The translations under genes were made by a program, and so were the position numbers. This document shows, piece by piece, positions 62,395 to 64,000 of a stretch of 64,000 nt of DNA. Numbering within the stretch: position 1 is the stretch's first letter; each line of letters begins with the position of its first letter. The notes under the pieces were generated by a model. The model saw only the letters and a program-made list of their open reading frames with translations. It was not told the DNA's origin and did not search any database. The stretch comes from Thermoflexaceae bacterium (GTDB taxonomy: Bacteria > Chloroflexota > Dehalococcoidia > Tepidiformales > Tepidiformaceae): NCBI GenBank assembly GCA_015075555.1, contig JABTUD010000001.1:1-64000 (forward strand), in the 5' to 3' direction.

Positions 62395-62794
62395 CCCGGG
62401 CGGCGCCGCCGGTCGCCGCGAATCCCTCAACATCTTCTTCGATGTCGACCACACGCTCGTCTGTGCAGACGAGCATGCCAGCCTCCTCCGTCCCGGAGCG
62501 CACGAGGTCATGGAATGCTTCAAGGCGGCGGGACACCGCGTGTTCGTCTGGTCGGCCGGGGGCGCCACTTATGTCGAACGTGTGGTTGCCACCCATGGAC
62601 TCTCCGTGTTCGTGGACGGCTGCTTTGACAAAGACCCCCGCGTTGAGCCGCGGCCCGATTTCATCGTCGATGACGACTGGTACCTTGTGGAGAAGTACGG
62701 GGGCTGCCTCGTGAGCCAGTACCGGGCGCTTGATCCCGGCGATCGGGGCCTCTACGCGGTGCTGGACCACTTCGTGCGCCTCGGCCACCTGTGA
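62333..62794 (+). CDS. HAD-like phosphatase-type protein, unusual start (153 aa or shorter)
   Basis: FFDVDHTLVCAD is a HAD motif I (Asp-x-Asp-x-Thr-type, here DVDHT), VWSAGG is near motif II, and DFIVDDDW gives the C-terminal acidic pair. Residues before about 30 look unlike the family. The frame has no ATG, GTG or TTG between TTG 62333 and motif I, so a start at TTG 62333 (overlapping the previous gene by 62 nt) or a rare start codon such as ATC is needed. The function is unknown. Confidence 0.55.
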   Translation: MRESARGASAPCGDWKSPTPDPGGAAGRRESLNIFFDVDHTLVCADEHASLLRPGAHEVMECFKAAGHRVFVWSAGGATYVERVVATHGLSVFVDGCFDKDPRVEPRPDFIVDDDWYLVEKYGGCLVSQYRALDPGDRGLYAVLDHFVRLGHL

Positions 62795-62802
62795 GGTGAG
62801 CG

Positions 62803-63912
62803 ATGGCGCGTGTACTGTTCGTTGAGCCCTTCTACGGTGGAAGCCATCGCGCCTTCCTCGATGGTCTCGTGCGGCATTCCGGGCACGAGATCGTGCCCCT
62901 TACCCTTCCCGAAGGGGAGTGGCGCCGGCGCATGCGGCGGGGCGCACAGGAGCTTGCTCCGCACGCCCTTGCGCTTGCCGGCTCCTTCGATGCGGTTGTC
63001 GCGACCGATATGCTCGACCTGCCCGTCTTCCTTGCCCTGACCCGCCCGCGCTTCTACGACGTTCCCGTGCTCCTTTTCATGCACGAGAACCAGTTCACCT
63101 ACCCCCGCCTACGGGGAACGAAGTTCAATTCGTGGTTCGGGCAGGTGAACTACCTCTCTGCCATGGCAGCCGACCTCGTGGCCTTCAACAGCGAGTTCCA
63201 CCGCCAGGACTTCCTCCGGGCGCTTGATGCACTTGCGCGCCAACCCAACAACTGGCTCTTTGAGCCCGGCGTCGCCGGGATTCGAGCTAAGAGCAGCGTG
63301 CTGCCGGTTGGCGTCGAGCTCGAGTGGCTCGACGAGGAACGCTGCCATCCAAACCCGGATGACCCGCCGCTAGTTCTGTGGAACCACCGCTGGGAGTTCG
63401 ACAAGGCGCCCGAGGTGTTCGCACGGGCGGTCCGGCAGCTTGCCGCCGAAGGGCTGCGTTTCCGCGTTGCCATCGCCGGTGAGCCTGGCGAGAACCCGTC
63501 ACCGGCACTGCTGGCGCTGCGGGAAGAGCTGCCCCACCTCATCGCGCACTTCGGGTACGTCCAGGGCCGGGATGAGTACGCTCGCCTGCTCTGGCAGTCC
63601 GGCATCGTGGTCTCCACCACCCGGCACGAATTCTTCGGGGTAGGAACGGTGGAAGCCCTCTATTGCGGCTGCGTCCCCGTCGCCCCGAACCGCTACAACT
63701 ACCCTGCCCTGGTGCCCCCCGGCCTGCGAGACCGGTGCCTCTACGAAGATGAAGAGGGGCTGTTTGAGCGGTTGCGCAGCGAGGTTGCGCGGCCCACCCC
63801 CGTGCCGCGGGCGCTGCGGGAGTTCGCCAGCCGCTTTAGCTGGGCGAACGTGGCGCCGCTCTGGGATGCCACCATCGAAGAGCTGGTCAGCGGACACCGC
63901 ACGCGCGCGTAA
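62803..63912 (+). CDS. DUF3524/tRNA-queuosine-mannosyltransferase-like glycosyltransferase (369 aa)
   Basis: EPFYGGSHRAFLDGLV, LTLPEGEWRRRMRRGA and LLFMHENQFTYP near the N-terminus are typical of the DUF3524 domain found in bacterial relatives of human QTMAN/GTDC1, which mannosylates queuosine in tRNA-Asp. A GT-B C-terminal domain follows (LPVGVELEWLD; STTRHEFFGVGTVEALYCGCVP). No queuosine synthesis genes are in view. ATG 62803 follows the HAD gene by 8 nt. Confidence 0.8.
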   Translation: MARVLFVEPFYGGSHRAFLDGLVRHSGHEIVPLTLPEGEWRRRMRRGAQELAPHALALAGSFDAVVATDMLDLPVFLALTRPRFYDVPVLLFMHENQFTYPRLRGTKFNSWFGQVNYLSAMAADLVAFNSEFHRQDFLRALDALARQPNNWLFEPGVAGIRAKSSVLPVGVELEWLDEERCHPNPDDPPLVLWNHRWEFDKAPEVFARAVRQLAAEGLRFRVAIAGEPGENPSPALLALREELPHLIAHFGYVQGRDEYARLLWQSGIVVSTTRHEFFGVGTVEALYCGCVPVAPNRYNYPALVPPGLRDRCLYEDEEGLFERLRSEVARPTPVPRALREFASRFSWANVAPLWDATIEELVSGHRTRA

Positions 63913-63960
63913 GCGCCCGCTCACGTTGCCCATCGCTCTCGTGCAAGGAATCCGTGTGGA

Positions 63961-64000
63961 TACAATGGCATGTGCTAACCACTGTTCCGCTGGCGCCGAG
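63961..64000 (+). other. Possible promoter and gene start at the right edge
   Basis: TACAAT (63961-63966) resembles a -10 box. ATG 63965 and GTG 63972 both open frames that run to the window end, but only 29-36 bases are visible, so no call is possible. Confidence 0.25.

Overview
The window is GC-rich DNA with densely packed genes, many joined by ATGA or GTGA stop/start overlaps. Gene content points to a free-living, aerobic, heterotrophic bacterium of the phylum Chloroflexota, probably close to class Dehalococcoidia. The signs are LL-diaminopimelate aminotransferase (DapL), archaeal-type phosphoglycerate mutase (ApgM), eukaryote-like NADP isocitrate dehydrogenase, family III CoA-transferases, heme A synthesis with copper proteins, and a secreted CAP protein ending in a Thr/Pro linker and an FAPLI-like tail. 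The placement is inferred from gene content; no rRNA or marker-gene tree is available here.

Layout. 0-11 kb: a truncated lipocalin-fold protein, copper proteins (CopC and a CopC-CopD-cytochrome c fusion), CAP protein, Flp pilin, ilvD, PH-domain protein, M23 peptidase, ctaA-ctaB and a membrane cupredoxin. This set serves aerobic respiration and copper handling. 11-20 kb: two family III CoA-transferases, hflX, a thioesterase, dapL, a ferredoxin reductase, a CBS protein and dapF. 20-26 kb: an alpha/beta hydrolase, then a minus-strand operon tsaC-rpiB-pgk-membrane protein-apgM-tpiA-miaA. 26-33 kb: purine genes guaA, purD, purE, purB, a membrane protein, purC and purS. 33-42 kb: an AAA ATPase and a minus-strand operon cdaA-ybbR-der-plsY-gpsA-HEAT-nudix-GNAT that combines c-di-AMP signalling, ribosome assembly and phospholipid synthesis. 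42-48 kb: argF, a tiny zinc ribbon, tRNA-Trp, tRNA-Leu and tRNA-Cys, a mazEF pair with a broken antitoxin, a GMC oxidoreductase and a two-subunit ADP-forming acyl-CoA synthetase. 48-54 kb: an Mrr-like nuclease and a complete branched-chain amino acid ABC transporter. 54-64 kb: acnA and icd, two toxin-antitoxin modules, a biotin-dependent carboxyltransferase with its carrier protein, and a DUF3524/queuosine-mannosyltransferase-like glycosyltransferase at the right edge.

Main discoveries. (1) A 700-bp higBA cassette sits exactly between two perfect 76-bp copies of the icd 3' end, like an integration that restored icd. (2) At least nine genes have a TANNNT -10 box only 5-7 nt before the start codon, which implies widespread leaderless mRNAs. 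(3) The MazE-like antitoxin beside the tRNA cluster is cut by an in-frame TGA while its toxin is intact. (4) acnA has overlapping palindromes on its promoter and a roughly 290-nt GC-rich leader. (5) ctaA is preceded by a probable 28-residue leader peptide that overlaps its start codon. Several enzymes also carry unusual residues at conserved sites (DapF, CdaA, ArgF).
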